Below are positions 1 to 5,877 of a stretch of DNA of 8,508 nucleotides, piece after piece (position 1 is the first letter of the stretch; each line of letters starts with the position of its first letter). The DNA comes from Bacillota bacterium (GTDB lineage: Bacteria; Bacillota; Clostridia; Lachnospirales; Lachnospiraceae), in NCBI GenBank assembly GCA_023424235.1, contig JAFAEB010000020.1:1-8508 (forward strand), written 5' to 3'. Position numbers and translations under genes: made by a program. The notes under the pieces were generated by a model that saw only the letters and a program-made list of their open reading frames with translations, had not been told where the DNA came from and ran no database searches.

Positions 1-18
1 GTTCTATGTTTCACTCAT

Positions 19-47
19 TTTACTCAAACTATTTAACTATAGATAAT
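19..47 (+). promoter_or_regulatory. Possible sigma-A type promoter for the first GNAT gene
   Basis: TTTACT at 19-24 and GATAAT at 42-47 are separated by exactly 17 bp. Together they match 9 of 12 consensus positions. Transcription would begin near 54 and give a leader of about 90 nt ending at the ATG at 145. In DNA this AT-rich such matches arise by chance, so confidence is low. Confidence 0.3.
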
Positions 48-84
48 GGATTATTCACGGATAACTGCTATGTATGTAGATCAG

Positions 85-144
85 ATAATAGAGATAAACC
101 CTTAAAATAAAAACTTTTATTATAAGATTATTATCTCTGATTAT
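85..144 (+). other. Hairpin in the leader, ending directly at the ATG of the first GNAT gene
   Basis: The arm at 85-97 (ATAAT then AGAGATAA) is complementary to 131-144 (TTATCTCT, one bulged G, then ATTAT). Inside it AATAAAA at 106-112 can pair with TTTTATT at 115-121. The outer stem stops at the base just before the start codon, and no Shine-Dalgarno sequence lies between. It could affect translation of the gene, or be the remains of a terminator. No run of T follows. Confidence 0.4.
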
Positions 145-651
145 ATGGGTAGACGAATTGTGTCTATATCACCTAATATTTCAGATGAAATAATTAATGA
201 TATCTGTAGGGAAATTTCTCGGATAGACTTTCATTTAATTCAAGATTCGAGACAGTTAAATAACTTGGGCTATCGGATTAGTATTATGTATCGGATGTTG
301 TTAGGAGATGTACTTCCTGAGTATGATTCTTTACTTGTCGTAGACATAGAGTATAGAGAAGATTTGAAAAAATATATGATTAGAGAAAAGGGTAACATTA
401 TCGCTTACTGTAAAATATCAAACCTATGGGATCAATATGGTAATATTGTAGTTTGGACAGATGAAGCTTATAGAGGCAGAGGTTATGCAAAAGTGCTTCT
501 TCGAATGTTACTAACGCGCTGTAAACTAGAAGGAATTGAACCTATGTATTTAGTAGATAGCAAAAATATAGCTTCCATACAGCTTGCAAAATCAGTTGGT
601 TTTAAAATAGTTCAAACTGAAATAGTGGGTTGTGAAGTAATACATTTTTGA
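145..651 (+). CDS. GNAT family N-acetyltransferase, possibly N-terminally shortened
   Basis: 168 residues. The C-terminal half is a GNAT acyl-CoA binding fold. Motif A is visible as R110-G-R-G-Y-A115 after a beta strand (IVVWTDEAY), and motif B is the segment N141 to F153 ending in KSVGF. Members transfer an acetyl group from acetyl-CoA to an amine, and the substrate cannot be read from the sequence. Residues 1-80 are not recognised; they contain a YRxLLGDVLPEYD-like stretch that may be a separate N-terminal domain. The start is weak: no ribosome binding site precedes the ATG at 145, and a hairpin ends against it. The frame is open back to 106 without another ATG, GTG or TTG. The gene may therefore be leaderless, regulated by the hairpin, or missing its true N-terminus. 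It stands alone on this strand and converges with the cupin gene. It is unrelated in detail to the second GNAT gene of the window. Confidence 0.8.
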   Translation: MGRRIVSISPNISDEIINDICREISRIDFHLIQDSRQLNNLGYRISIMYRMLLGDVLPEYDSLLVVDIEYREDLKKYMIREKGNIIAYCKISNLWDQYGNIVVWTDEAYRGRGYAKVLLRMLLTRCKLEGIEPMYLVDSKNIASIQLAKSVGFKIVQTEIVGCEVIHF

Positions 652-691
652 GTATGAGATAAAAAAGCATCTATGTAAACTAAATAATTAC

Positions 692-729
692 AAAAAAACT
701 GGCATTATAAATTACCTTTATAACGCCAG
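692..729 (-). terminator. Rho-independent terminator of the cupin gene
   Basis: Arms at 699-711 and 717-729 form a 13-position stem with one mismatch (A704 against C724) and a five-base loop. Read on the minus strand the hairpin follows the cupin stop codon and is succeeded by seven T (A692-A698 on the plus strand). On the plus strand no T run follows, so termination of the convergent GNAT gene there would be weaker. Confidence 0.85.
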
Positions 730-738
730 CATTATTAA

Positions 739-1086
739 TTAAACATTTGCATCTGTTGCAAAGGCCTCTGAACCCATTGGTGAAATGGTGACTAAAAGAC
801 GCAATACAGTATCACTAGTGTTTATGACCTGTAAGCTTTCTTGCCCATCAACCTGCATTAACTCTCCTACTTGTAATAAGGTTTCATTTCCATCAGTCAC
901 AACCTTGGCATTCCCTTCCATAACTTGCAAGAAAAGAGTCGATTCCAGATGTGTATGACCTGGTAGTATTTCCCCTTTTGCTATATTAAGAACAAAAGCA
1001 ATTACATTATCACTTTTAAAAAGCATCCGTTTAGCGATCTTTCCCTCAGGTTCGTGAAAATAATCTTTGAAATTATACTTGTTCAT
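739..1086 (-). CDS. Small single-domain cupin protein
   Basis: 115 residues, about the size of a stand-alone Cupin_2 barrel. Motif 1 is seen as G38-x5-H44-T-H46-L-E48, followed by the turn V-M-E-G at 55-58. Motif 2 is recognisable from G74 to N89, but the usual histidine of PxGxxHxxxN is replaced, with a serine (S84) at the aligned place. The metal site, if present, therefore has only H44, H46 and perhaps E48. Such small cupins include sensor or sugar-binding domains as well as enzymes, and no substrate can be named. The start is well supported: on the minus strand AAAGGAGG lies 8 nt before the ATG. A strong terminator follows the gene. The gene is downstream of, and on the same strand as, the second GNAT gene, with a gap of 137 bp holding an inverted repeat and a TATAAT, so it is probably transcribed on its own. 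Confidence 0.88.
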   Translation of the reverse strand: MNKYNFKDYFHEPEGKIAKRMLFKSDNVIAFVLNIAKGEILPGHTHLESTLFLQVMEGNAKVVTDGNETLLQVGELMQVDGQESLQVINTSDTVLRLLVTISPMGSEAFATDANV

Positions 1087-1150
1087 AGGTAAATCCTCCT
1101 TTTATTAAAGATTGATAGCATAAAGATAATATACCCCAATTGGTGCAGTA

Positions 1151-1231
1151 ATAATTAAGTAGATTATATAGATTGTAATTGATTTATTTTATTTGTAGGA
1201 GTATATACTGTTTGTTAATCTACTTAATAAT
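1151..1231. repeat. Inverted repeat of 13 perfect bases (16 with one mismatch) between GNAT and cupin genes
   Basis: ATTAAGTAGATTA at 1154-1166 is repeated inverted at 1216-1228. The match extends to 1151 and 1231 with one mismatch. The spacer is 49 bp and the arm centres are 62 bp apart. The right arm contains the stop codon of the minus-strand GNAT gene. The left arm overlaps a perfect TATAAT read on the minus strand (1168-1163), which is a candidate -10 box for the cupin gene. No T run follows either arm, so it is not an obvious terminator. It may be an operator pair or an RNA stem. Confidence 0.5.
1163..1168 (-). promoter_or_regulatory. Candidate -10 box (TATAAT) for the cupin gene
   Basis: A perfect TATAAT on the minus strand lies about 77 nt before the cupin ATG. 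No good -35 hexamer is seen 16-18 bp upstream. It overlaps one arm of the inverted repeat at 1151-1231, which would let a bound regulator affect initiation. Support is limited to the hexamer and its position. Confidence 0.25.
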
Positions 1232-1703
1232 CAATCATCATTTCAAACTCAATTTCATGCATCAAAGGTATATTATTTTCACCTATCAGTGGAATTGATG
1301 GTTTTAATTGACGTGAAACATTGAGTGAATTATGATATATTCTTACCATATCAAACCCCCTACGCTGATAAAACTTTAGAGCATTAATATTATCATTCGT
1401 GGTTATTAGTTTAATCTTATGACACCCGTTGCTTCGAGCGATTTCTTTTATACGATTAATTAATTGTGTTCCTATTCCTCTATTTTCTAGCTTGCTATCC
1501 AAAGATAAAATTTCACATTCATCATTAACAATATCATAGGTAATTAAACCAATAATAATATCATTTTCATAAGCAATAATTCCATTAACTAATGTCATAT
1601 CAATAATCTTTCCACGTATAACGATGTCTGTTGAAAACCAGTTCATTTTAATAAAATTATTTACATCTACTCGATTGGCTTCGCAAATATCTACAAACAC
1701 CAT
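1224..1703 (-). CDS. GNAT family N-acetyltransferase
   Basis: 159 residues, a normal length for a complete single-domain GNAT enzyme. The fold signals are present: the acetyl-CoA loop of motif A at L72-E-N-R-G-I-G-T79, the preceding strand CEILSLDS at 63-70, and motif B at N106-I-N-A-L-K-F-Y to R-R-G-F117. In the Q/R-x-x-G-x-G/A pattern the first position is E73. The C-terminal KPSIPLIG segment (134-141), followed by an acidic end, is characteristic of a group of uncharacterised Firmicutes GNAT proteins; that grouping is from memory of the family. It should acetylate a small amine or peptide, substrate unknown. The ATG is supported by CGGAGG 8 nt upstream on the minus strand. No clear terminator follows; an inverted repeat overlaps the stop codon. 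Confidence 0.9.
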   Translation of the reverse strand: MVFVDICEANRVDVNNFIKMNWFSTDIVIRGKIIDMTLVNGIIAYENDIIIGLITYDIVNDECEILSLDSKLENRGIGTQLINRIKEIARSNGCHKIKLITTNDNINALKFYQRRGFDMVRIYHNSLNVSRQLKPSIPLIGENNIPLMHEIEFEMMIDY

Positions 1704-2171
1704 AAGTTAAACCTCCGAATTTCATTTTGGTGATTTTACTATCCTATATAAAACATAATATTTCCTACAATTGACATACCAATGATTAACCCAAAACTTA
1801 ATCTCAGAATTATTTATGAACTCATTGTCTTCTAATTCGAGTAAAATCATAATAGACCTTTTTTCATTTCATGTCTAATTAATAAATTCTGTTTATTTGT
1901 GCTGTTTTATCGCTCCTATTATAAACATAATGGGAAGTTGGTTAGTTCACTACTTATAGATAACGAACCAATCGTATCATACTTTATAATGATGTAACTT
2001 TATCCTCCCGTATTCTGGTAATATTCAATCTATACGAAAGAATAGCAATTACAAAAGGAGCAAATTCATACCTTGTGAATTTATAAGAACATGGAGCTTT
2101 GTTGCAGTTCTAATATGAAATCCAAATATTGTTACTTAACACCATTGTATCACATTTTTATTACGCTCGTC
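1704..2171. other. Gap with no convincing gene; short open stretches that look decayed
   Basis: On the minus strand a 42-codon open frame runs from ATG 1850 to 1722, with AAGG 6 nt upstream of the start. In another minus frame, 1813-1739 encodes a glycine-rich hydrophobic stretch (FGLIIGMSIVGN) that reads like one membrane segment and has no start codon. A third stretch, 2106-1984, encodes about 40 residues ending in REDKVTSL and also has no start. The overlap of frames and the lack of starts suggest remnants of one or more genes rather than functional small genes. No RNA gene, promoter or terminator is clear in this interval. Confidence 0.35.
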
Positions 2172-3209
2172 TTATTCCGTATTTCTTCCTGGATATATAT
2201 ATACTGCTTCATCTTCAGTTATTACTCTATTAACATTATCAAAGCAGGCCATTTTCGTAGATTGTAGGATATTAACAATTCCGACATTTAATCCAGCATC
2301 ACCGAATCTAAAAATATATGTTAGTTCACCAAACCACGTCACGCATCCACAAATTAACCACTTATCCTTATCTGGATACATCATATATCCAACAACGTGT
2401 GCAGTCTCGTTTGGCATCTCTACAGCAGAAATTGCTCCAATCGAATATCTGAACCAGAGATTATTTGACCACTCACCATAACGAATATACCTTCTCAATT
2501 CGTCAAAGTTTTTTTTCAATACATAGTCTTTCCCCATAGAGAAACACAAATAATTAAATGCTGTTTTGGCACAAATTCTTCGCACAATGGAATCAATGGA
2601 AAAGCTAATTTTTGTAGCCAGAGCTGACTTATTATATAAGTCAGTAACCGGAACATTTTTGTATTCATATGTGGTTGCTAAATATCCTTTTTCTTTTAAT
2701 GCTGATTCAGCAATATCTTGTTCAATACCTACTGTAATTATTCCGGCTTTCTTTCCCTTAATTGATTGAAGAATCTCCGGCAGTGCATACGGCAATTCGT
2801 CCAAATTGTGATATGTATATTCATTTTTTTCTTCGTTTTCTAAAATACCAATTCGAGGCGAGATATCAAAATGCATTCTTTCCTCATTAGAGCTATCAAC
2901 CACCGGAGTAAAATCCAGACCTTTAAAAATATCAGATGTTCCACTAAAAGCTACACGTCCTTTTCGCATAATACGACCATCTGACATTTTACGTCCATGC
3001 TGGATTCTGAGAAAACTCTCTAATGAGTTTAATCCTATTTTATCCTCAAGTTCTTTGCTAAAAAATGAATTGCATTCCTGGCATACTTGATTTTGACTTA
3101 AAACAAAACCATCCTCATATGTTCCCATCATTCTCGGAACAACATGTTCTCGATTAAATTCGTCGCCATTTTTTTCCATTAAACAATATATGCATTTATG
3201 TTTTGCCAT
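2172..3209 (-). CDS. HNH-type zinc-finger endonuclease with long unassigned C-terminal region
   Basis: 345 residues from the preferred start. Residues 1-55 carry an HNH_5-like nuclease motif: C6-x2-C9, then E21-H22-V-V-P, then C43-x2-C46-N47. The two cysteine pairs would hold a structural zinc. H22 and N47 would belong to the metal-dependent DNA-cutting site of a beta-beta-alpha-metal nuclease. The remaining 290 residues are not recognised; the sequence alternates strands and helices with no membrane segment, and may sense a ligand, bind DNA or oligomerise. An ATG 15 bp upstream (3224) is also in frame, but AGGAGGT lies between the two and ends just before the ATG at 3209, so the shorter form is preferred even though the spacing is tight. 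It is the last of three minus-strand genes, 174 bp downstream of the DUF4238 gene. A role in defence or in a mobile element is inferred. Confidence 0.82.
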   Translation of the reverse strand: MAKHKCIYCLMEKNGDEFNREHVVPRMMGTYEDGFVLSQNQVCQECNSFFSKELEDKIGLNSLESFLRIQHGRKMSDGRIMRKGRVAFSGTSDIFKGLDFTPVVDSSNEERMHFDISPRIGILENEEKNEYTYHNLDELPYALPEILQSIKGKKAGIITVGIEQDIAESALKEKGYLATTYEYKNVPVTDLYNKSALATKISFSIDSIVRRICAKTAFNYLCFSMGKDYVLKKNFDELRRYIRYGEWSNNLWFRYSIGAISAVEMPNETAHVVGYMMYPDKDKWLICGCVTWFGELTYIFRFGDAGLNVGIVNILQSTKMACFDNVNRVITEDEAVYIYPGRNTE

Positions 3210-3383
3210 TGTACCTCCTGACATCTATCTTACAAATTCAAATTTTCCTATGTGCTACGCTTTACTTCAATGTGGCAATTCTCCCCTTAGTTCTCAACGA
3301 GTCCTACAACTACTTATTTGTAAGTCCCATACTTGTATTTGTTTAAACGCTCCTAAACATAATATGTAGTTAACTGATTAATT

Positions 3384-4421
3384 TCATAATACTTCTATTC
3401 GTGATTTATATATCTGTATTTCTGGATTTTCACGGCATATCTTTTCTGCTAAATCAAAATTATCACTATTAGAAAATATGCATCTTTGACTATTTACAAC
3501 CTGTGCTCTATTAAAATATTCTACCCACTTAGTATCATTGACAGCCATATATCTTCTATCGTTTATATTACTATGATATGTTTTGGAATGGTACATGCCT
3601 AATAATAAATTAGGTGATATGGGAAACAGAATTTCTATTCCTTCCGAATTTAATCCTCCATAACTTAAAAATGCATCATTTTTATGTGGAACATTGACGA
3701 CTGGATTATCGGATGTATAAAAAGGGATATTTGTGTTATTAACATACATGACCCATATATGGTTTATAAGTACTTCTGCAAATTTTAAAGCCATCTCCGC
3801 ATCGAGTACCATCCCGATATGCAATAATTTAACATATTCCTTGTCAGCAATAACCTTAAAATCCTCTTTTTGTAAAGCATCATCATCATGCATTTGTGAC
3901 TTATAGGCCATTGTTTCGACAAATTGTTCAATCATTGAGCCAATTGTATCTCTAAACGATTTTGTTCTAATTATTTGAATGGATATAAAAAGCGAAAGAA
4001 TTTCTTTTTCATTTTCTGAAAGAGCAAAACAGTTTTCGATATACCATGGACTTCGATTGTAACCTTTCTTTATTATTTTATTTAGAATATTGCTATATAT
4101 ACTTTCAACATCTTTACTTAAAAACTCTTTTTCAATATATTGTTGGCTGTCAATATCTTTTAGTGTGGTTTCAATATCATCAGAATTCAACAATTCACTA
4201 AGTTCAGCCTTAATTTTTGCTTGCTCATGTGGTTCAGCTTTTTTATACATTTTTAATAAGTTTAAATCATAAAAGCGGTTTTGCATTGCAATGTTTAAGA
4301 TATCTTGATTAATGCGTACTTCCATTTTTTGTTTATCAAATACATTTATACGTTCATCTGTAGAAGCAAAGTGTCTTAAATAACACTGAGGAACATAGTG
4401 TTCCTTTTTAGCATTTGACAT
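3384..4421 (-). CDS. DUF4238 domain-containing protein
   Basis: 345 residues from the preferred start. The DUF4238 family pattern is visible along the full length: K-E-H8-Y-V-P-Q12 with YLRHFA at the N-terminus, the aromatic VFDK strand, a long helical middle (about 55-220) including IIRTKSFRD at 150-158, then FYTSDNP at 234-240, LFPISP at 265-270 and NRAQVVNSQRCIFS near 304-317. The family has no established activity. Its invariant HYVP and SDNP residues look like an active site, but that is inference. There are no membrane segments or signal peptide. A start 21 bp upstream (4442) is in frame but has no ribosome binding site. The ATG at 4421 has AAAAGGGG about 10 nt before it and places HYVP close to the N-terminus, as is usual in the family. 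It sits between two nuclease genes on the same strand. Confidence 0.85.
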   Translation of the reverse strand: MSNAKKEHYVPQCYLRHFASTDERINVFDKQKMEVRINQDILNIAMQNRFYDLNLLKMYKKAEPHEQAKIKAELSELLNSDDIETTLKDIDSQQYIEKEFLSKDVESIYSNILNKIIKKGYNRSPWYIENCFALSENEKEILSLFISIQIIRTKSFRDTIGSMIEQFVETMAYKSQMHDDDALQKEDFKVIADKEYVKLLHIGMVLDAEMALKFAEVLINHIWVMYVNNTNIPFYTSDNPVVNVPHKNDAFLSYGGLNSEGIEILFPISPNLLLGMYHSKTYHSNINDRRYMAVNDTKWVEYFNRAQVVNSQRCIFSNSDNFDLAEKICRENPEIQIYKSRIEVL

Positions 4422-4570
4422 AATTTTATTTCCCCTTTTCATATAGTATTTTTTGAACTATCTAAAGGTCGAACTTCCTATTATTGCTATAATATGTAGT
4501 ACAATTCTTGCATAATGTGCTTTTTTAAAGTTTGCAATTTCATGCAACTACGAATTAACAACCAACCTTA

Positions 4571-5182
4571 TCACTTCTCTACTAAGAGTTCTGGATGTGC
4601 TAAAATAAAATCTCGTCGTATTTTTTCTAACATTATGGGAGAGGGATAGATTGATCTATTTGGGAAATCCATTGAGTTATATTCTTTTGCATAGTATTTG
4701 GGCATACATTTGCTCCATTCCACCATAAGATTGATTTTTCTTTTTTGTTCTTCCGTTTTTGGATAGACAGCGTTCATAATATGAAGTACGCTTTTATCGA
4801 TAATTTGCAATAGTGCTATTCCGTGTTTTTTAGCATAATCGTATGTCCCGCTTTGAAAGCCACATGTTGAAATTATAATTCCTTTATGCGCACCAATACT
4901 TCTAATTTTATCATTCAACACTGCAACTTTTTCGCGAGAAACGGGATTAGAATATCGTTTGCATTCAGTTATTACTTTAAATTCAACGCCCATTGCGATA
5001 AAACTTGCGTATATATCAATCTGATATATACCATCGTCTGTGGGGATATGAACATTATGTTGAATGGAGAACTTTGATAAATGTTCAGCTTCTGCATAGC
5101 TATTTAATATTTCTAAGCAAAGTACTTCAAATTCCAGTGGAGATATACTTGCGACTAATTCTCTATATGGGTTAATTGACAC
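4571..5182 (-). CDS. Mrr-like PD-(D/E)XK restriction endonuclease
   Basis: 203 residues from a GTG start. The Mrr_cat fold is visible: an N-terminal helix with ISPLEFEVLCLEIL (13-26), D56 in YQIDIY, then E73-C-K75 at the end of the next strand, the classical D-x16-E-x-K nuclease site, followed by KGIIISTCGFQSGTYDYAKKHGIAL (100-124), the usual end of the domain. Residues 130-203 are not assigned. Mrr-type enzymes cut DNA, often modified foreign DNA, without a methylase partner, and none is seen here. A TTG at 5212 would add ten residues, but AGGAG lies 7 nt before the GTG at 5182, so the GTG is preferred. A candidate promoter (5215-5242) would also place the RNA start downstream of the TTG. 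The gene is first in the minus-strand nuclease block, with 149 bp to the next gene. Confidence 0.85.
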   Translation of the reverse strand: MSINPYRELVASISPLEFEVLCLEILNSYAEAEHLSKFSIQHNVHIPTDDGIYQIDIYASFIAMGVEFKVITECKRYSNPVSREKVAVLNDKIRSIGAHKGIIISTCGFQSGTYDYAKKHGIALLQIIDKSVLHIMNAVYPKTEEQKRKINLMVEWSKCMPKYYAKEYNSMDFPNRSIYPSPIMLEKIRRDFILAHPELLVEK

Positions 5183-5214
5183 CGTTTCACTCCTATCATT
5201 ATTTATACTCAAAA

Positions 5215-5242
5215 ACTATCTGACTATTAACGTGCTTGACAA
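5215..5242 (-). promoter_or_regulatory. Possible promoter of the Mrr-like gene
   Basis: On the minus strand TTGTCA (5242-5237) is followed after 16 bp by GATAGT (5220-5215), 9 of 12 matches to consensus. Transcription would start near 5208, about 25 nt before the GTG at 5182 and with its AGGAG inside the message. Confidence 0.3.
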
Positions 5243-5284
5243 TGTTTAGAACTTTAGAGGTATTTAGACATGTATACCCAGTAG

Positions 5285-5404
5285 CTAGCTTGCGTCTAAA
5301 TTGATAATATAATTTGCTATATCAAAAATAGCACTTGATAAAAAGGCTTGTTTTAACTCATTAGAGTTTTCACCATTAAGGCATGAGTTTACTCTATTTA
5401 CCAT
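5285..5404 (-). CDS. Possible small protein of 39 residues upstream of the nuclease block
   Basis: A 39-codon open frame begins with ATG at 5404, preceded on the minus strand by AAAGGTGAG with suitable spacing, and ends at TAG 5287-5285. The product begins MVNRVNS and ends FDIANYIINLDAS. It is polar at the N-terminus and amphipathic at the C-terminus, with one cysteine (C8) and no clear membrane segment or signal peptide. I do not recognise it. It lies 102 bp upstream of the Mrr-like gene on the same strand, behind an extended -10 promoter at 5531-5539. It could be a small protein of the block, a leader peptide, or a chance frame. The codon pattern (many AAT, TTA, ATT) matches the local genes but also the base composition. 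Confidence 0.4.
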   Translation of the reverse strand: MVNRVNSCLNGENSNELKQAFLSSAIFDIANYIINLDAS

Positions 5405-5530
5405 ATACTCACCTTTCTCACATATGAATTTATATCGTTTAACTTTTTTAATTGCTATAAGTATTAGATCAATTTCTATTATTTTTTTATTTATCTACCA
5501 CCCACTATAGCTCCTATCCATATTGACCTC

Positions 5531-5539
5531 ATTATATCA
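5531..5539 (-). promoter_or_regulatory. Extended -10 promoter reading toward the small ORF and nuclease genes
   Basis: On the minus strand TGATATAAT is an extended -10 element with a perfect TATAAT (5536-5531). No good -35 is present, which extended -10 promoters tolerate. RNA would start near 5524, giving a 120 nt leader before the small open frame at 5404. A similar TGATAAAAT lies 33 bp further upstream. Confidence 0.4.
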
Positions 5540-5643
5540 AATAACGTCATTTTTTTCTACCATATTTTATCAAATATTGTAATTTCATTTACATATATAA
5601 TCACTTTTTGTAAATCAAATAATAGAATAATAGAATCAAAATA
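5536..5643. repeat. Four ATCAAATA-like repeats around the promoter
   Basis: ATCAAATA occurs at 5536-5543, 5569-5576 and 5614-5621. A one-base variant, ATCAAAATA, lies at 5635-5643. Spacing is irregular (33, 45 and 21 bp). The first copy overlaps the extended -10 element on the other strand. They may be operator half-sites or a product of local AT richness. Confidence 0.3.
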
Positions 5644-5681
5644 TACCATCTAACATAACCACCTAACCCCAAAATTCCTCC

Positions 5682-5710
5682 TTGACAGATCCCACATTTT
5701 CCATTATTCT
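5682..5710 (+). promoter_or_regulatory. Sigma-A type promoter of a small transcription unit
   Basis: A perfect TTGACA at 5682-5687 is followed after 17 bp by TATTCT at 5705-5710, 10 of 12 matches. Transcription would start near 5717. Downstream lie an AAAGGAG at 5768-5774, a stem-loop and a terminator at 6065-6089, so it probably drives an RNA of about 370 nt. It is the best promoter match noticed in the window. Confidence 0.6.
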
Positions 5711-5785
5711 ATTCATGAATCAATCAAAGATAATGACTTATCTTTTAAACAAAACTTGCAATTCCCGAAAGGAGTGTGTTGTATT

Positions 5786-5821
5786 ATGAAAAAATTAAAT
5801 GTTATGGTGATTTTTAATTAA
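5786..5821 (+). CDS. Possible 11-residue leader peptide
   Basis: ATG at 5786 opens an 11-codon frame (MKKLNVMVIFN) closed by TAA at 5819. AAAGGAG (5768-5774) is upstream with an 11 nt gap, longer than ideal. A TTG at 5779, 4 nt from the same sequence, opens a 12-codon frame ending at 5817, so either frame could be the one translated. Very short frames close behind a promoter and ahead of a stem-loop are typical of leader peptides that control attenuation, but nothing here identifies the signal. Confidence 0.35.
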   Translation: MKKLNVMVIFN

Positions 5822-5835
5822 ATTTAATACTCTGT

Positions 5836-5863
5836 GAAGTAGGTTTCGATCTGTACCTATTTC
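5836..5863 (+). ncRNA. Stem-loop in the leader RNA
   Basis: GAAGTAGGT at 5836-5844 pairs with ACCTATTTC at 5855-5863: nine pairs including one G-U, with a ten-base loop. No T run follows, so it is not a terminator. A longer-range pairing is also possible between CGAAAGG at 5766-5772, which covers part of the AAAGGAG, and CCTTTCG at 5872-5878. That pairing would enclose this stem-loop and hide the ribosome binding site. Confidence 0.45.
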
Positions 5864-5877
5864 GCTTATAACCTTTC

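Noticed and set aside
1136..1143. Palindrome CCAATTGG upstream of the cupin gene as an operator
   Set aside because: Eight-base palindromes occur many times by chance in a window of this size; there is no second copy or other support.
1851..1995. Plus-strand open stretch of about 54 codons in the gap after the second GNAT gene
   Set aside because: It has no start codon near its beginning, no ribosome binding site and no recognisable content.
2566..2769. 67-codon open frame on the plus strand
   Set aside because: It lies entirely within the HNH gene on the opposite strand and has no ribosome binding site; a shadow frame.
3210..3383. Integron attC or cassette junctions in the gaps of the nuclease block
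   Set aside because: No paired RYYYAAC/GTTRRRY sites or conserved imperfect palindromes were found in the gaps (3210-3383, 4422-4570).
4090..4272. 60-codon open frame on the plus strand
   Set aside because: It is opposite the helical middle of the DUF4238 gene. Its Ser/Leu-rich content is a mirror of acidic and lysine codons; a shadow.
3359..4500. 12-bp direct repeat ATAATATGTAGT at 3359-3370 and 4489-4500 flanking the DUF4238 gene, considered as insertion boundaries
   Set aside because: An A/T-rich 12-mer pair is expected by chance in 8.5 kb of this composition, and there is no extended similarity or terminal repeat.
4886..5077. 63-codon open frame on the plus strand
   Set aside because: It is inside the catalytic region of the Mrr-like gene on the other strand, with no supporting signals.
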